Numbered from the stretch's first letter, positions 42,901 through 50,620 are shown. The stretch: 64,000 nt of DNA from Minicystis rosea (GCA_001931535.1 CP016211.1:12322377-12386376); one strand, 5' to 3'. Notes: generated by a model from the letters alone, not told the origin. Numbers and translations are program-made.

Positions 42901-45177
42901 CTCGAAGCGCTCACCGACACGCGCGAGCTCTTCGACGAGGCCGCCGAGGCGCTCGAGGGTGTCTACAAGGCGCTTGGTGATCACGCGGCGCTGGCGCGTC
43001 TCTTCGAGAAGCGCATCGGCTTCGCGGGCACGCCGGGCGAGCGCGTCCGCCTGCGCCTCGATCTCGCGCGCGTCTTCGAGGAGCGCGCGTCCGACGCCAA
43101 GGCCGCGCAGGCCGCGCTCACCGCGGCGTTCGCCGACGATCCGACGGACGTCGACGTGCTCGCCGAGATCGAGCGGCTCGCGCCCATCACCGACGGGTGG
43201 AAGGACGCGAGCGACGCGCTCGACAAGGCCATCCGCGAGCGCGACCTGCCCTCCGAGACGGCGCGCGATCTGTGGATGCGGATCGCGGGCTGGCGCAAGG
43301 ACAAGGTGGGCGACGCCCGCGCCGCCGAGGCCGCGCTTGAGGAGGCGCTCAAGCACGATCCGCAGAGCGACTTCATCCTCCGCGAGATCGAGGTGCTCCA
43401 GCGGTCGCCGGGCCGCGAGCGCGATCTCGTGGCCACGCTCCGCCGGCTCTCGGCGCTCGACGCGCTCTCCGGCTCGTCCTCGGATCTGCGCCGTGAAGCG
43501 AAGACCTTGGCCGAGACGGTGCTCGCCGACGACGCGCTCGTGGAGGCCATCCTCCGCGAGATGCTGGCCGCCGACGAGAACGACGCGTGGGCCCTCGGCG
43601 AGCTGACGACGGTGCGAGAGAAGGCGGGCGACTACAAGGAGGTTCTCTCCCTCCTCGTGCGCCAGGCCGATCTCGCGGCCGACGGCAGCGCCATCCGCGC
43701 CACGCGCCACGCCGCCGCCGCCGTCGCCCGCGAGAAGCTCGGCGACGACGAGAAGGCGATCGACCTCTACAGCCAGATCTTCGAGGACGAGCCCAGCGAC
43801 ACGCGCGCCTCCACCGCGCTCCGCGCGCTCTACGCCAAGGTCGGCAAGAACAAGGAGCTGCTCGCGCTGCTCACGCGGCTCATCGATCTCGCCGAGACGC
43901 CCGAGTCGCGCAACGCCCTCCGCTTGGAGGCGGCCGCGATCTGCATCGACAAGCTCGGCGCCGAGACCGAGGCCACGGAGCACCTCCGCGCCGTGCTCGA
44001 CGAGGATCAGGGCAACGAGAAGGCGACGCTCCTCCTCTCGCAGCTCCTCGAGAAGTCGGGCCGCGATCAGGATCTCGCCGAGCTCCTCTCGTCCCAGATC
44101 GATCTGGCTCAGAGCCAGGGCGCGCAGGACAAGGAGCTCGCGTTCCGCGTGCGTCTCGGCGAGGTGTACGAGACGCGCCTCAACGACATCCCCAAGGCCA
44201 TCGAGACCTACAAGGAAGTCATCGGCAAGGCGGCGAGCCACAAGGGCGCGCGCCTCGCGCTGGCGCGGCTCCACGAGCAGCGCGGCGAGAAGGCCGAGGC
44301 CGCCGAGACGCTCTCCAGCGTGCTCGACGGCGCGAGCGGGGAGGAGGCCGTGAAGACGGCGCTCCGCCTCGCGGATCTCTACGGCGCGCTCAAGAAGGAC
44401 GACGAAGTGCGCCGCGTGCTCGAGCGCGGGCTCGCGGCCGATCAGAGCGCGCCCGAAATCCGGAAGCGCCTCCTCGCCCTCTACGAGAAGCAGAAGGCGT
44501 GGGAGGAGCTCGCCGGCCTCATCAAGGGCGACGCCGAAGCGGCCACCGAGGCGGCCGAAAAGGTGCGTCTCTACCGCAAGGCGGCCGACATCCATCAGCA
44601 GAAGCGCGCTGATCCGGGCGCGGCCGCGGACCTGCTCGTCAAGGCCAGCGAGCTGTCGCCGAACGATCGCGAGCTCCTGCTCGCGCTCTGCGACGCGTAC
44701 AGCGCTTCGGGCCGTGGCAAGCAGGCGGCCGAGGCTCTCCAGAAGATCGTCGAGTCCTACGGCGGCCGCCGCTCGAAGGATCTCGCGGCCATCCACCACC
44801 GGCTGGCGAAGGCCTATCTGGCCGAGGGTGAGAAGGACAAGTCGCTGGAGCAGCTCGACATTGCCTTCAAGATCGATCCCGGCTCGATCGCGGTGCTGCG
44901 CGACCTCGGCGTCCTCTCGCTCGAGCTCTCGGCGGCGAGCGACGACGCGGCCAAGAAGGCGCACATGGATCGCGCGCAGAAGACGTTCCGCGCGCTGCTC
45001 CTCCAGAAGCTGGACGACAGCTCGCCCATCTCGAAGGGCGAGGTCTTCTACTACCTGGCCGAGATCAGCCACCGCGAGGGCGACGACAAGAAGGCGCTGC
45101 AGATGCTGGAGCGCTCGCTCGACGCGAACAAGGAGTACGCTCCCGCCAAGGAGCTGCTCGCCAAGCTGAAGAAGTAG
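33955..45177 (+). CDS. giant tetratricopeptide-repeat protein, 3740 aa
   Basis: ATG 33955, 1 nt after the GGGGTAAGG stretch, opens an uninterrupted 11.2-kb frame. The whole protein is made of helical repeats with TPR hallmarks: A-x-x-x-Y-E-x-x-L, then L-D-P-x-D-x-x-A-L-x-A-L-x-x-L-Y, and W-x-D-L or W-x-x-L-V as the opening of many units. In places the period is near 34 residues and in others near 105-110, as blocks of three. There is no signal peptide, membrane helix or enzymatic domain, so it is probably a very large cytosolic scaffold of superhelical rods. The composition is highly charged (Glu, Arg, Lys, Asp). An acyltransferase gene starts 2 bp after the stop, suggesting an operon. Partners unknown. 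Confidence 0.93.
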   Translation: MSVETIRLALGRLQDDPENETAWNELAEAVTAPGASNADVERLLGSARARHEQRREWAAVAKLLELEIEFASGTAVEAPMQAELARIYQDELIDADKAKGAYERLLNIRPGDATAEEALENDEAKRAKWSDLVARYVSEAGEGEGAFQASLHASAADIAYRYGGDEGRALVVEHLEKALALDPQNKRAAALAEIVYAASASWEDVARVQALVLAESPHKEEKLAAGLRLAGTAARKLNDQARAVAAYEKVLALAPGQADALRFLAEAYSAGEQWDKLVALYEDQLRGGVLKGADETGILVQIAMVHWRMRGEAAAAEPYFDRVRRAEPTHAGMLNFFREHLGQKGDKARLATILSDAQRALPDGADKRAVATELAQLAESSENAQKAIEQYKTVLRTDPENKGARDALKRLYTQTEAWNALVEILRQELERTPATEPSARAGVLREIAAVYRSYVKNDAALVTALTQIVQLDERDIDAVRELVRVYEALGRWRDLLQYQQRLAELSTDTEEKASLYRAAARRWVEQFSNVQNAVAAYEALLDVDGTDAEAQSKLKELYLKRRSWPQLYALYEKQLPSAEGAARIELLTEMAKLAAERLDKGAEAIALQKQILAVDPQAAGVLDALEKQAEREKDFATVAEVLERRVDAAPDDAARLVALQKLGAVYAERLKDPAAAARTWRRVLVLSPGHAKALRVLRESYVAANDWDGLEELYASQSDWEGLVDFLSGAADKATDAQVKLDISFRAARIYEEQLGAPERATRSYERVLSVAPGDARAAAALVPIYEKEEKWSRLPALYEVLLGASEDEVEKVAILRKLASVTGGPLADKNAALAHARKAYELAPDHEGLELLESWSRAAGSWTPFVGAVEARLATGEGLEADDRRALKLKLAEVYARELAKMDEAVAAYRELVEADPSDTETIGALDALLRASERRDDLRWLFDLRAQQVEGDDRADVLAEWASLEEEVFGDSAQAIALWRKVVEIVPRGEAMRALSRLLVAAGEHEAAAEVIAQHRDIADGDDRARREVELARLYLDKLDRPAAAFEASVRALSVTAHDAEAIEILASLLDKPETRMRAATVLEEEYAETGDSRREAQAVRVRLEGEKDEEIRLGLYLKLADVEETKLGAAGTAFDVILRALNEFPANLDLWGRAAELAARAGRPTDLAEAYRLHLVQSRGSGAALPEAVEIELCERAASLHDEQLGDPEGAMPYLERVLAVDATNHNAFDRLKQILTSAERWPELEELYEKAAKGTTDEKDRIELLNEVALISEEIIGDAAKAIGYYERILALDPVYVAALDALEKLYEREERWADLASLLEKRLSMATDEEALDIKLALGRIYTGRLGQPASAIGHLEDVLSRRESDAEARQLVEKLLEVEPLRLRAARILEHVYEARDEIRQLVRVLEIRREGAADEEERRELLRRISVLRDERLRDDAGAFGSLAELVPLEPEDASLRQRFVEIGRRIGDHEKVAAVLTAAADASQMPSTRGEILMEVARICEDLLEDEARAEQVYRRVAAIDEGDAELVIPAAQALGRIFAARGRHEDLAGALGLEVRLEEDTARRRELYERIGGLYETVLEEPKKAIEAWRARLEDDPSDTAALGALERLYERTGEFRELVSVLRKREEVETSGDERRRTMTKAAETLADKIGDVPEAITAWRAVLDEFGPERPTLAALEALYEKAEQWSDLAETIEVDLSLAEDTESRLGLYARLGDVRRLHQSDLPGALEAYRQALLLDPASERCRKALEALLDVADARREAAETLRPLYEADGDAEHLLRVLEIQVETTDDPAERLGTLQDALRTAEGPLGDAGRAFGYALRGLELAAGEPEVQTWIDTVERLAESTGRWKETSDLYLAIVDQILDGDVQQNVRLRVGELGRKKLGDSALAIAEYKKALDAHGDDRRAMIALEELYAEANDSSNLLEILKLRVDNAESDDEKKALLFRQADLQKGPLGDAPGAISTFEAILDVALEVAAIRALEGLYRDAERWSDLISLYERQLDGGVGKAADLRVNIARIAREQTGDVSRAFDELGEALAHDPAHTGAVAELEGLLESSTDPEHKARAGEMLEPVYLRRADWAKVKTALGARLAASQDPADRRDLLTRLATLHEEQLEDYAAALETVAQLLHEELTDEGVWAELERLAKVAGAEKRLAEIFATELTALSSDDASSAKLARRTGEIYADLGEVASALTWYRRAHEFEPESRELFGAIDALLVKESRHAERVALYRAALDYLSDDDRLAALHTIAGLERFELKQSEQAIETYRAALDVRDDDKKALDALTELYSELGRDRELSELYLRRAEAAPGGEDAAPYRLSLARLLRDKLDDVSGAIDQLEAIVSDVPWHQDAIKELEGLTKGGEHKARVVEILRPLYERQDDWKLLIKLNEERFGLAEDAHEKVAILRETARLWESRGEDELKAFEATRAAFALDPEDGETRAELERLTEALGAFEELSASYEKGIAAVSDDVVKRELLGALAKVYDTKIDDPRKALDAYGRLSDLDPTEPDPLEAMDTLAVLLSDWTTVIAVLEKKSAIAGDEENASIWRRIAETKLDMLEDSAGAVAAYEKALELDPESAFTVDALINLYDPEKNAQRLVELYARRVELATADEGDLRYELNVKAAECWEKQLGDRREAISALNAALDARPADPAVLRALERLYRDEKLWDDLLGNLQLQASAAETKEQRVALRTAIGDLHAGELASPQDALEQYRLVLDDEPGNDHAIAAVRAIGEGREELRLDAAEILEPVLRAGARHEELVAILELRLKAQTDPTDRAQTLRAIAVVEDEGRGRAQAAESALIRALEDTPEDASLHEDIEKLAARSEGWGRYADALTARAGAIFDATVAKDLFVRLGRIAEEKLSDDRRSVEAYAKAVEHAGDAPELLEALDRLYGRIGDQKALADVLERRVPLADSDKDRADLLHRLAVIQISSFGDKAQGLATLRQALERAPEHKEACQALEALTDTRELFDEAAEALEGVYKALGDHAALARLFEKRIGFAGTPGERVRLRLDLARVFEERASDAKAAQAALTAAFADDPTDVDVLAEIERLAPITDGWKDASDALDKAIRERDLPSETARDLWMRIAGWRKDKVGDARAAEAALEEALKHDPQSDFILREIEVLQRSPGRERDLVATLRRLSALDALSGSSSDLRREAKTLAETVLADDALVEAILREMLAADENDAWALGELTTVREKAGDYKEVLSLLVRQADLAADGSAIRATRHAAAAVAREKLGDDEKAIDLYSQIFEDEPSDTRASTALRALYAKVGKNKELLALLTRLIDLAETPESRNALRLEAAAICIDKLGAETEATEHLRAVLDEDQGNEKATLLLSQLLEKSGRDQDLAELLSSQIDLAQSQGAQDKELAFRVRLGEVYETRLNDIPKAIETYKEVIGKAASHKGARLALARLHEQRGEKAEAAETLSSVLDGASGEEAVKTALRLADLYGALKKDDEVRRVLERGLAADQSAPEIRKRLLALYEKQKAWEELAGLIKGDAEAATEAAEKVRLYRKAADIHQQKRADPGAAADLLVKASELSPNDRELLLALCDAYSASGRGKQAAEALQKIVESYGGRRSKDLAAIHHRLAKAYLAEGEKDKSLEQLDIAFKIDPGSIAVLRDLGVLSLELSAASDDAAKKAHMDRAQKTFRALLLQKLDDSSPISKGEVFYYLAEISHREGDDKKALQMLERSLDANKEYAPAKELLAKLKK

Positions 45178-45179
45178 CC

Positions 45180-45839
45180 ATGATCGCGCGGCGCGTACTG
45201 GGGGCCCTCCTCGGGCTCCTGGTGCGCGCCTGGCTCGCCTCGCTCCGCCTCACCCTCGTCGTCGATCCCGCGCTCGGCCCGCTGCGGCCGCGGCCGTTCG
45301 CGCTCGCCTTCTGGCACGGGCAGCAGTTCGCGCTGCTGCGCTGGGCCCGCTTTCAGCGCATGGTCGCGCTGGTCAGCCGCTCGCAGGACGGCGAGCTCGT
45401 GGCCGCGGTGCTCGCGCGCCTCGGCATTGCGAGCGCGCGCGGCTCTTCGTCGCGTGGTGGAGCGGTCGGGCTCAAGGGCATCGTGCGTCGCCTGCGCGAT
45501 GGCTTCGACGCGGCCTTCGCCGTCGATGGACCACGCGGCCCCGCGCGCGTGGTGCGCAGCGACGGCGGCGGTGTGGGCGCGGCGCTCTCCGCGCGTCTCT
45601 CGGGCGGCGTGGTCGTGCCCATGGCGGCCGCGTGCGCGCGCTGTCACGTGTTCCCGAAAGCGTGGGATCGCTTCGAGCTGCCGCTCCCGTTCACGCGGGT
45701 CGCGGTGGCGCTCGGCCCGCCGATCGAGCCGGCCGACGCCTCGCCCGAAGCGGTCGGCCGAGCGATCGATCGAGCGCGGGAAGTGGCGCAGGCAGCCGTC
45801 CGCGGGGTAGGAATGGCCGAGCACGGACCTCGCGCATGA
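45180..45839 (+). CDS. DUF374 / lysophospholipid-acyltransferase-like protein
   Basis: The 219-residue protein matches DUF374, part of the lysophospholipid acyltransferase superfamily: an N-terminal hydrophobic helix, FALAFWHGQQFALLRW, LVSRSQDGELVAAVLARLG, RGSSSRGGAVGLKG, FAVDGPRGPARVV and VVVPMAAA. The His in WHGQ and the SRSQDGE segment take the place of the HX4D acyltransfer motif. It probably acts at the inner membrane on a lipid or lipid A-like acceptor; substrate not known. It starts 2 bp after the giant TPR stop and overlaps the next gene by 4 bp (ATGA), so the three are probably co-transcribed. Confidence 0.88.
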   Translation: MIARRVLGALLGLLVRAWLASLRLTLVVDPALGPLRPRPFALAFWHGQQFALLRWARFQRMVALVSRSQDGELVAAVLARLGIASARGSSSRGGAVGLKGIVRRLRDGFDAAFAVDGPRGPARVVRSDGGGVGAALSARLSGGVVVPMAAACARCHVFPKAWDRFELPLPFTRVAVALGPPIEPADASPEAVGRAIDRAREVAQAAVRGVGMAEHGPRA

Positions 45840-46711
45840 CCCGCCTCGCATCCATCGACGGCATTCTCCGACAGCCCGAAGAGGCCACCGTCTCGGTCTA
45901 CGATCGCGGCTTCCTCTACGGCGACAGCGTCTTCGAGACCATCCGCACCTACGGCGGCGAGCCCTACGCGCTCGCGGAGCACATGGCGCGCCTCGAGCGA
46001 TCGGCGGCCCGCGTCGGCATCGACATGCCCATCCCCGCGGCCGACTTCGCCATGGAGGTCCGCGTCGCCGTCCGCGCCGCGCGCAACCCCGAGAGCTATG
46101 CGCGCGCCATGCTCACCCGCGGCGCCGGCCCCGTCGGCCTCGATCCTGCGCTCGCCGTCGCCCCGCTCCGCGTCGTCCTCGTCGAGCCGCTCGTCACGCC
46201 GCCCGCCGCTTTGTACCGCGACGGGGTGAAGGTCGTCACCGTCCGCACCGAGCGCGCCGCCGACGCCGCGCACGGCGCCAAGGTCGGCAACTACCTCGCG
46301 AGCCTGCTCGCCCTCAAGCACGCCAAGGCGCACGGCGCGCACGAAGCGCTCATCCTCGACGCCGGCGGTCGCGTCATCGAGGGCACCACCTCGAATGTCT
46401 TCCTCGTTCGTGAAGGCGCGTTGATCACGCCCCCGGAGGAGGCTGGCATCCTGCCCGGGATCACGCGCGCGCACCTCATCGAGGTCGCCGCCGAGCGGCG
46501 CTTGCCCGTGCGCTTTTCGGCCGTCACCCTGCGCGACCTCGTCACCGCGGAGGAGGTCTTCATCACCTCGAGCATTCGCGAAATCATCCCCGTCGTGCGC
46601 GTCGACGACGACGTCATCGGTGATGGCCGCCCGGGTCGCGTCACGCGCGCCCTCCACGAGTCGTTCCGGACGCGCGTCGGCCTCGCCGCTGAACCGATGC
46701 CATGGGAGTGA
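45836..46711 (+). CDS. PLP-dependent class IV aminotransferase (branched-chain aminotransferase / aminodeoxychorismate lyase type)
   Basis: ATG 45836 overlaps the previous stop in ATGA. The 291 residues show the fold-type IV PLP pattern: SVYDRGFLYGDSVFET at the N-terminus, the catalytic Lys in HGAKVGNYLASLLA, EGTTSNVFLV around the phosphate-binding site, and GILPGITRAHL. Family members are branched-chain amino-acid aminotransferases (IlvE), D-amino-acid aminotransferases and 4-amino-4-deoxychorismate lyase (PabC). The sequence alone does not separate these, and no folate or valine genes lie nearby to decide. The length is typical. The gene is downstream of the giant TPR and DUF374 genes. Confidence 0.9.
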   Translation: MTRLASIDGILRQPEEATVSVYDRGFLYGDSVFETIRTYGGEPYALAEHMARLERSAARVGIDMPIPAADFAMEVRVAVRAARNPESYARAMLTRGAGPVGLDPALAVAPLRVVLVEPLVTPPAALYRDGVKVVTVRTERAADAAHGAKVGNYLASLLALKHAKAHGAHEALILDAGGRVIEGTTSNVFLVREGALITPPEEAGILPGITRAHLIEVAAERRLPVRFSAVTLRDLVTAEEVFITSSIREIIPVVRVDDDVIGDGRPGRVTRALHESFRTRVGLAAEPMPWE

Positions 46712-46856
46712 TCGCGACCACGCGTGGTCGCACGCGCGCGCATGTTCAGCCGATCACCTCGGAGACCATGCTCCCCATCGTGCAGAACCACCCCGGCGCG
46801 CCGGGCCTCTCCTTGACCCGAGGGCGGTTCCGCTGTCCTATTCTCCGGAGGATTGC

Positions 46857-48215
46857 ATGCTTTCCGCGGGTAACCTGATCGGTGGCCGCTACCGGCTCGT
46901 CCGCCTCATCGGTGAAGGCGGCATGGGCACGGTGTGGGCCGCGATCAACGAGGCCTTCGGCCGCGAGGTCGCGGTCAAGGTCATGCTCCGCGAGGTCGCG
47001 GCCGACCCCACCGCGCTCGAGCGCTTCCTCACCGAAGCGCGCATCTGCGGCACCATCCGCCACCCTGGCATCGTCGACGTCCTCGATGTCGGCCAGACGC
47101 AGGACGGCGCACCCTTCCTCGTCATGGAGCTGCTCGACGGCGAAGCCCTCGATGGCATCCTCCGCCGCTGCGGCACGTTGCGTCCGCTCGACATCCTCCC
47201 CGTCGTCCGGGACGTGGCGCGCACGCTCGCCCTCGCGCACGAGCGCGAGGTCATTCATCGCGACATCAAGCCCGGCAACATCTTCCTCCACCGCCTCCCC
47301 AACGGGCAGATGGTGGCCAAGGTGCTCGATTTCGGCATCTCCAAGGTGAACCGCAAATCGTCGCCCAGCCCGACGATGACGCAGACGGGCACCGTCGTCG
47401 GATCGCCCGCGTACATGAGCCCGGAGCAGGCCGCCGGCCGCGTCGAGCTCGACGCGCGCTCCGACGTCTACGGCCTCGGCGTGATCTTGTACGAAGTCTT
47501 GAGCGGGCGTCTCCCCTTCCAGACCGAGAACTACAACGCCCTCATCATCGACATCGCCGTGCGCGAGCCGCCCGCGCTCGGCACCATCGTCACCGGCTTG
47601 CCCAAGCCCGTGCTCGAGCTCGTCAAGGCGACGATGATGCACGACCGCGAGCAGCGCATCCCCTCGGCGATCGCGCTCGCCGAGCGCATCGAAGCCACGC
47701 TCGCGGCCCTCGGCGCCTCGCCCAACATCGCGCTCCCCGATCCTGCTTCGCTCGGCCGCGGATCCGCCCCCACGACCGCGAGCCAAACCGCGCGCGCCGC
47801 CGCGTCGCAACGCGCCGTCCTCCGCACCCGTCGTGTCTCGCGCCTCGCCGTCGCGGGCATCGCCACCACCACCGTGCTCGTCGCCGGCGGCGCTGCCCTC
47901 GCGGTCTTGAAGCCGTGGTCGCCCGCCTCGCCGCCGACCGTCGCCGTGACCGCGACGCCTTCGAGCACCGCGGGCGCCGCGCCGAGCGTCACCGCGAGCG
48001 CGGTCCCCGCCGGCAGCGCCGCGCCCGCCGACACCGCGAGCGCCGCGCCCACCGTCACCGCGAGCGCCGCGCCCATCGAATCCGCGGCTCCGGCCGATAC
48101 CGCTCCTCTGCCGACGGCGCACGTGCCCGCCAGCGCGGCGCGCAGCCCTTCGTCCGGCAAGGCCCAGAAGGGCGCTGCGAAGACCAAGAACAAGGGTGTC
48201 CTGGGATATGACTGA
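46857..48215 (+). CDS. transmembrane Hanks-type Ser/Thr protein kinase
   Basis: ATG 46857 has CGGAGG 5 nt upstream, with TATTCT (46839-46844) as possible -10 box. Of 452 residues, 1-290 form a complete kinase: GEGGMGTV (19-26), Lys41, HRDIKPGN with Asp136, DFG Asp158 and SPAYMSPEQ. A single membrane helix (VAGIATTTVLVAGGAALAV) follows at about 335-357. The periplasmic tail is almost pure Ala/Ser/Pro/Thr/Val (repeated SAAP and TASAAP units), without a folded sensor. It overlaps the next gene, a periplasmic TPR protein, by 8 bp, so the two are probably translationally coupled. The arrangement suggests kinase signalling linked to envelope proteins. Confidence 0.93.
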   Translation: MLSAGNLIGGRYRLVRLIGEGGMGTVWAAINEAFGREVAVKVMLREVAADPTALERFLTEARICGTIRHPGIVDVLDVGQTQDGAPFLVMELLDGEALDGILRRCGTLRPLDILPVVRDVARTLALAHEREVIHRDIKPGNIFLHRLPNGQMVAKVLDFGISKVNRKSSPSPTMTQTGTVVGSPAYMSPEQAAGRVELDARSDVYGLGVILYEVLSGRLPFQTENYNALIIDIAVREPPALGTIVTGLPKPVLELVKATMMHDREQRIPSAIALAERIEATLAALGASPNIALPDPASLGRGSAPTTASQTARAAASQRAVLRTRRVSRLAVAGIATTTVLVAGGAALAVLKPWSPASPPTVAVTATPSSTAGAAPSVTASAVPAGSAAPADTASAAPTVTASAAPIESAAPADTAPLPTAHVPASAARSPSSGKAQKGAAKTKNKGVLGYD

Positions 48216-48978
48216 CGGTAGGCGAACGAAGCTCGCGCTGGCATTGCTTGCGGCGAGCGCGCTCTGGCCATCGCGCGCGAGCGCGGGCACTCCCGAGGAC
48301 GAGAAAAAGTCGCGGCAATTCTTCGCCGAGGCCGACTCGCTCGCCAACCAAGGCCGCTGGAAGGATGCTTGTGTCCTCTTCCAAGCCGCGCACGATCTCA
48401 ACTCCACCAATGGCACCGCGTACCGTACGGCCGAGTGCTACGAGCACGTCGGCGACGACGATCGGGCCGTGCGCCTCTATCAATACGTGCTCGATCATCG
48501 GGCCACCGATCAAGTGCCCGAGCGCGTCATGCTCGCGGAAAAGCACGTTCAGGATCTGAAGGAAAAAGCCGCGCGCGCGAAGGCCGCCGTCGGCCAGCAA
48601 AAGAAGGTCGAGCAAGCCCCGCCGCCCCCGCCTCCTCCGCCCAAGCCCAATCGGGTGCCGGCCATCGTGGCCTTCACCGTGGGCGGTCTGGGCGCGGTGG
48701 TCGGCGGCGTCTTCGGGGGAATGGCCCTCTCGCAAGCGAGTGACATCAAGTCCAAGTGCGGCCCCGATCCGGCGCGCTGCCCGGGCTTCGCCACGAAAGC
48801 CGATTACGACTCTGCCGTGGGGGCCGTCCAGACCAAAGCCTGGGTGTCCAACGTGACCCTCGGTGTCGCGGTCGTCGGTGTCGTGACTGGCAGTGTTCTT
48901 TATGCGCTCGGCTATCCCAAGGCCGCGACGAAAGTCACGAGCGCAGTCGGCCCTTCCGGGCTCACGCTTTCTTTCTGA
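48208..48978 (+). CDS. exported TPR-like protein with C-terminal membrane helices
   Basis: ATG 48208 lies within the end of the kinase gene. The 256 residues include a signal peptide (KLALALLAASALWPSRASA) and two TPR-like units at ~30-100 (FFAEADSLANQGRWKDACVL, then YRTAECYEHVGDDDRAVRLYQ). A charged helix, a Pro9 run, and two hydrophobic segments at ~150-175 and 213-235 follow, separated by a Cys-containing loop (SKCGPDPARCPG). Proteins of this layout often sit beside Ser/Thr kinases in myxobacteria; the role is unknown. The propeller-like lipoprotein starts 19 bp after its stop. Confidence 0.85.
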   Translation: MTDGRRTKLALALLAASALWPSRASAGTPEDEKKSRQFFAEADSLANQGRWKDACVLFQAAHDLNSTNGTAYRTAECYEHVGDDDRAVRLYQYVLDHRATDQVPERVMLAEKHVQDLKEKAARAKAAVGQQKKVEQAPPPPPPPPKPNRVPAIVAFTVGGLGAVVGGVFGGMALSQASDIKSKCGPDPARCPGFATKADYDSAVGAVQTKAWVSNVTLGVAVVGVVTGSVLYALGYPKAATKVTSAVGPSGLTLSF

Positions 48979-48997
48979 TGGCTTGATTGGAGGACAC

Positions 48998-50584
48998 ATG
49001 AGGTTGTCGACACTCGGCGTCACGGTGCTGCTGGGAGCCTCCCTCGCGAGCTGCAATCTGATCGCCCAGACCGGGGAGGAGCCCAAATCCTTCGGCAACG
49101 GCGGCGCCTCGTCGAGCTCGGGCACCGGCACCGTCTCGGTCGGCGGCGGCGGCAGCACGAGCAGCAGCGGCACCGGCACCGGCGGCATCGACGCAGGCCC
49201 CGGCCCCGGATACACGATGCAGGCATTGAGCTTCGGCGACGCCGAAGATCAAACCGTCAATGCCGTGGCCGTCGGACCCAACGGTCATATCTTCATCACC
49301 GGTCGCGGCAACGGCTTCACCGGATTCGGTTGCTCGGGCGATGCGGACGCCGGCTCGGTCACGCCCACGGGATATCTCGTCGAGCTGACCGCCCAAGGGA
49401 AGTGCCAATGGGCCTTCTTCTTCGGCGGCACCGGTGCCGAGGGCAAGAGCATCGCCGTCGATGCCGACGACAGCGTGTACCTCGTGGGCAATTACACCGG
49501 CGCGCTCGCGCTCCCGGCCTCCGCCGGCCCGCCCATCGGCATCACGAACTCCATGCAACAGGGCTTCATCGCTCGGTTCGGTCCCGCTCGAGAGACCCAA
49601 TGGGTCTGCGGGATCTACGATCCGGACGACATGGCCGCCGCCACGACGACGGCCGTCGCCACGAATGGCTCCTCCGTCGCTGTGGCCGTCAACTACGGCC
49701 ACAGCGTTTCGCTGCTGTGCCCGAGCCAGCCGTCCCAGCCCACGCAGGTCCAGGTCGGCAGCGATAACATGGACGCCATGGTGCTCTTGCTGGAGGCGGG
49801 GAATGGCTCGCTCAAGACCAACAGCAAACTCCTGATCCAGAGCCAGAGCACCATGGAAGACCAGCTCATCAATGGGCTCGCCTTGACCAGTGATGGGAAG
49901 CTCGCCGTCACGGGCCAGACCGCCGGCGCGACCAAGTTCAACGGGGCCCAGATCCCGGGACCTTCGAGCAAGAGCGCTTATGTGCTCGTGTCGAAGGACA
50001 ACATCGTCGAGACCTTGGGAATCATCCCTGGAGACGCGGCGCAGCAGGGGCGTCGCATCCTGCTCGCTCCCAATGGAGCGGTGTATTTCGCCGGTGAGTT
50101 CGTCGGCACGTTCGGCAACGCGGACGCGGGCACCAGCCTGACGAACACGGACGGCGCCGACGGCTTCCTCGCGCGCGTCACGGGGAGCCCGGCCGTCCTC
50201 CTCACCGCCACGCAATTCGGCTCCGGCATGAGCCAAGGCACCACGGGCGTCGCGGGGCTCGCGCCGGTGGGCAGCAGCACCGAGATCGTCATGGCGGGCG
50301 CCTTCTCCGGCCAACTGGGTTTCTCCGCCGACACGAGCGTCTTCTCCGCCGGGACGAATGACATCTACGTCGTCAAGGTCGACGCCGAGGTGTCCAACCA
50401 AGTCTGGCTCAAGCGTTTCGGCACCGCGACGAAGGACCAGGGCGCCGACGGCGTCGCCGTCGACCCCGACGGCAACACCATCGTGGTCGGCCACTTCAAC
50501 GGCGATCTCGATTTCGGCAACGGCACGAAGAAGCTGCAAGCCAAGGGCAAGCGCGACATCTTCGTCGCCAAGCTCGCGCCCTGA
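48998..50584 (+). CDS. beta-propeller-like lipoprotein
   Basis: ATG 48998 is preceded by GGAGG. The 528-residue protein has a lipoprotein signal peptide (lipobox LASC) and a Gly/Ser linker (SSSGTGTVSVGGGGSTSSSG). The remainder consists of SBBP-like repeats: VNAVAVGPNGHIFITG, SIAVDADDSVYLVGNYTG, INGLALTSDGKLAVTGQT, and near the end GVAVDPDGNTIVVGHFNGDLDFG. Such repeats form a surface-exposed propeller that binds ligands or partners; no catalytic residues are visible. It ends the rightward kinase/TPR/lipoprotein set. A strong hairpin and a MITE-like palindrome follow. Confidence 0.88.
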   Translation: MRLSTLGVTVLLGASLASCNLIAQTGEEPKSFGNGGASSSSGTGTVSVGGGGSTSSSGTGTGGIDAGPGPGYTMQALSFGDAEDQTVNAVAVGPNGHIFITGRGNGFTGFGCSGDADAGSVTPTGYLVELTAQGKCQWAFFFGGTGAEGKSIAVDADDSVYLVGNYTGALALPASAGPPIGITNSMQQGFIARFGPARETQWVCGIYDPDDMAAATTTAVATNGSSVAVAVNYGHSVSLLCPSQPSQPTQVQVGSDNMDAMVLLLEAGNGSLKTNSKLLIQSQSTMEDQLINGLALTSDGKLAVTGQTAGATKFNGAQIPGPSSKSAYVLVSKDNIVETLGIIPGDAAQQGRRILLAPNGAVYFAGEFVGTFGNADAGTSLTNTDGADGFLARVTGSPAVLLTATQFGSGMSQGTTGVAGLAPVGSSTEIVMAGAFSGQLGFSADTSVFSAGTNDIYVVKVDAEVSNQVWLKRFGTATKDQGADGVAVDPDGNTIVVGHFNGDLDFGNGTKKLQAKGKRDIFVAKLAP

Positions 50585-50590
50585 TCCACG

Positions 50591-50615
50591 CGGCGGAGGC
50601 ACGCCGCCTCCGCCG
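50591..50615 (+). terminator. strong hairpin after the kinase/TPR/lipoprotein genes
   Basis: CGGCGGAGGC (50591-50600) and GCCTCCGCCG (50606-50615) form a perfect 10-bp stem with a 5-nt loop, 7 bp after the stop. There is no T tract, but position and stability fit a terminator. Confidence 0.55.
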
Positions 50616-50620
50616 TCCAA

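Noticed and set aside
33646..45072. A 3808-codon open frame on the minus strand opposite the giant TPR gene
   Set aside because: It exists because the TPR gene is rich in GAG, CTC, GCG and CGC codons, whose complements rarely form stops. Its translation is an unstructured mix of Arg, Leu, Glu, Val and Ala without domains, whereas the plus strand shows clear TPR units, a ribosome-binding region and tight coupling to the next gene.
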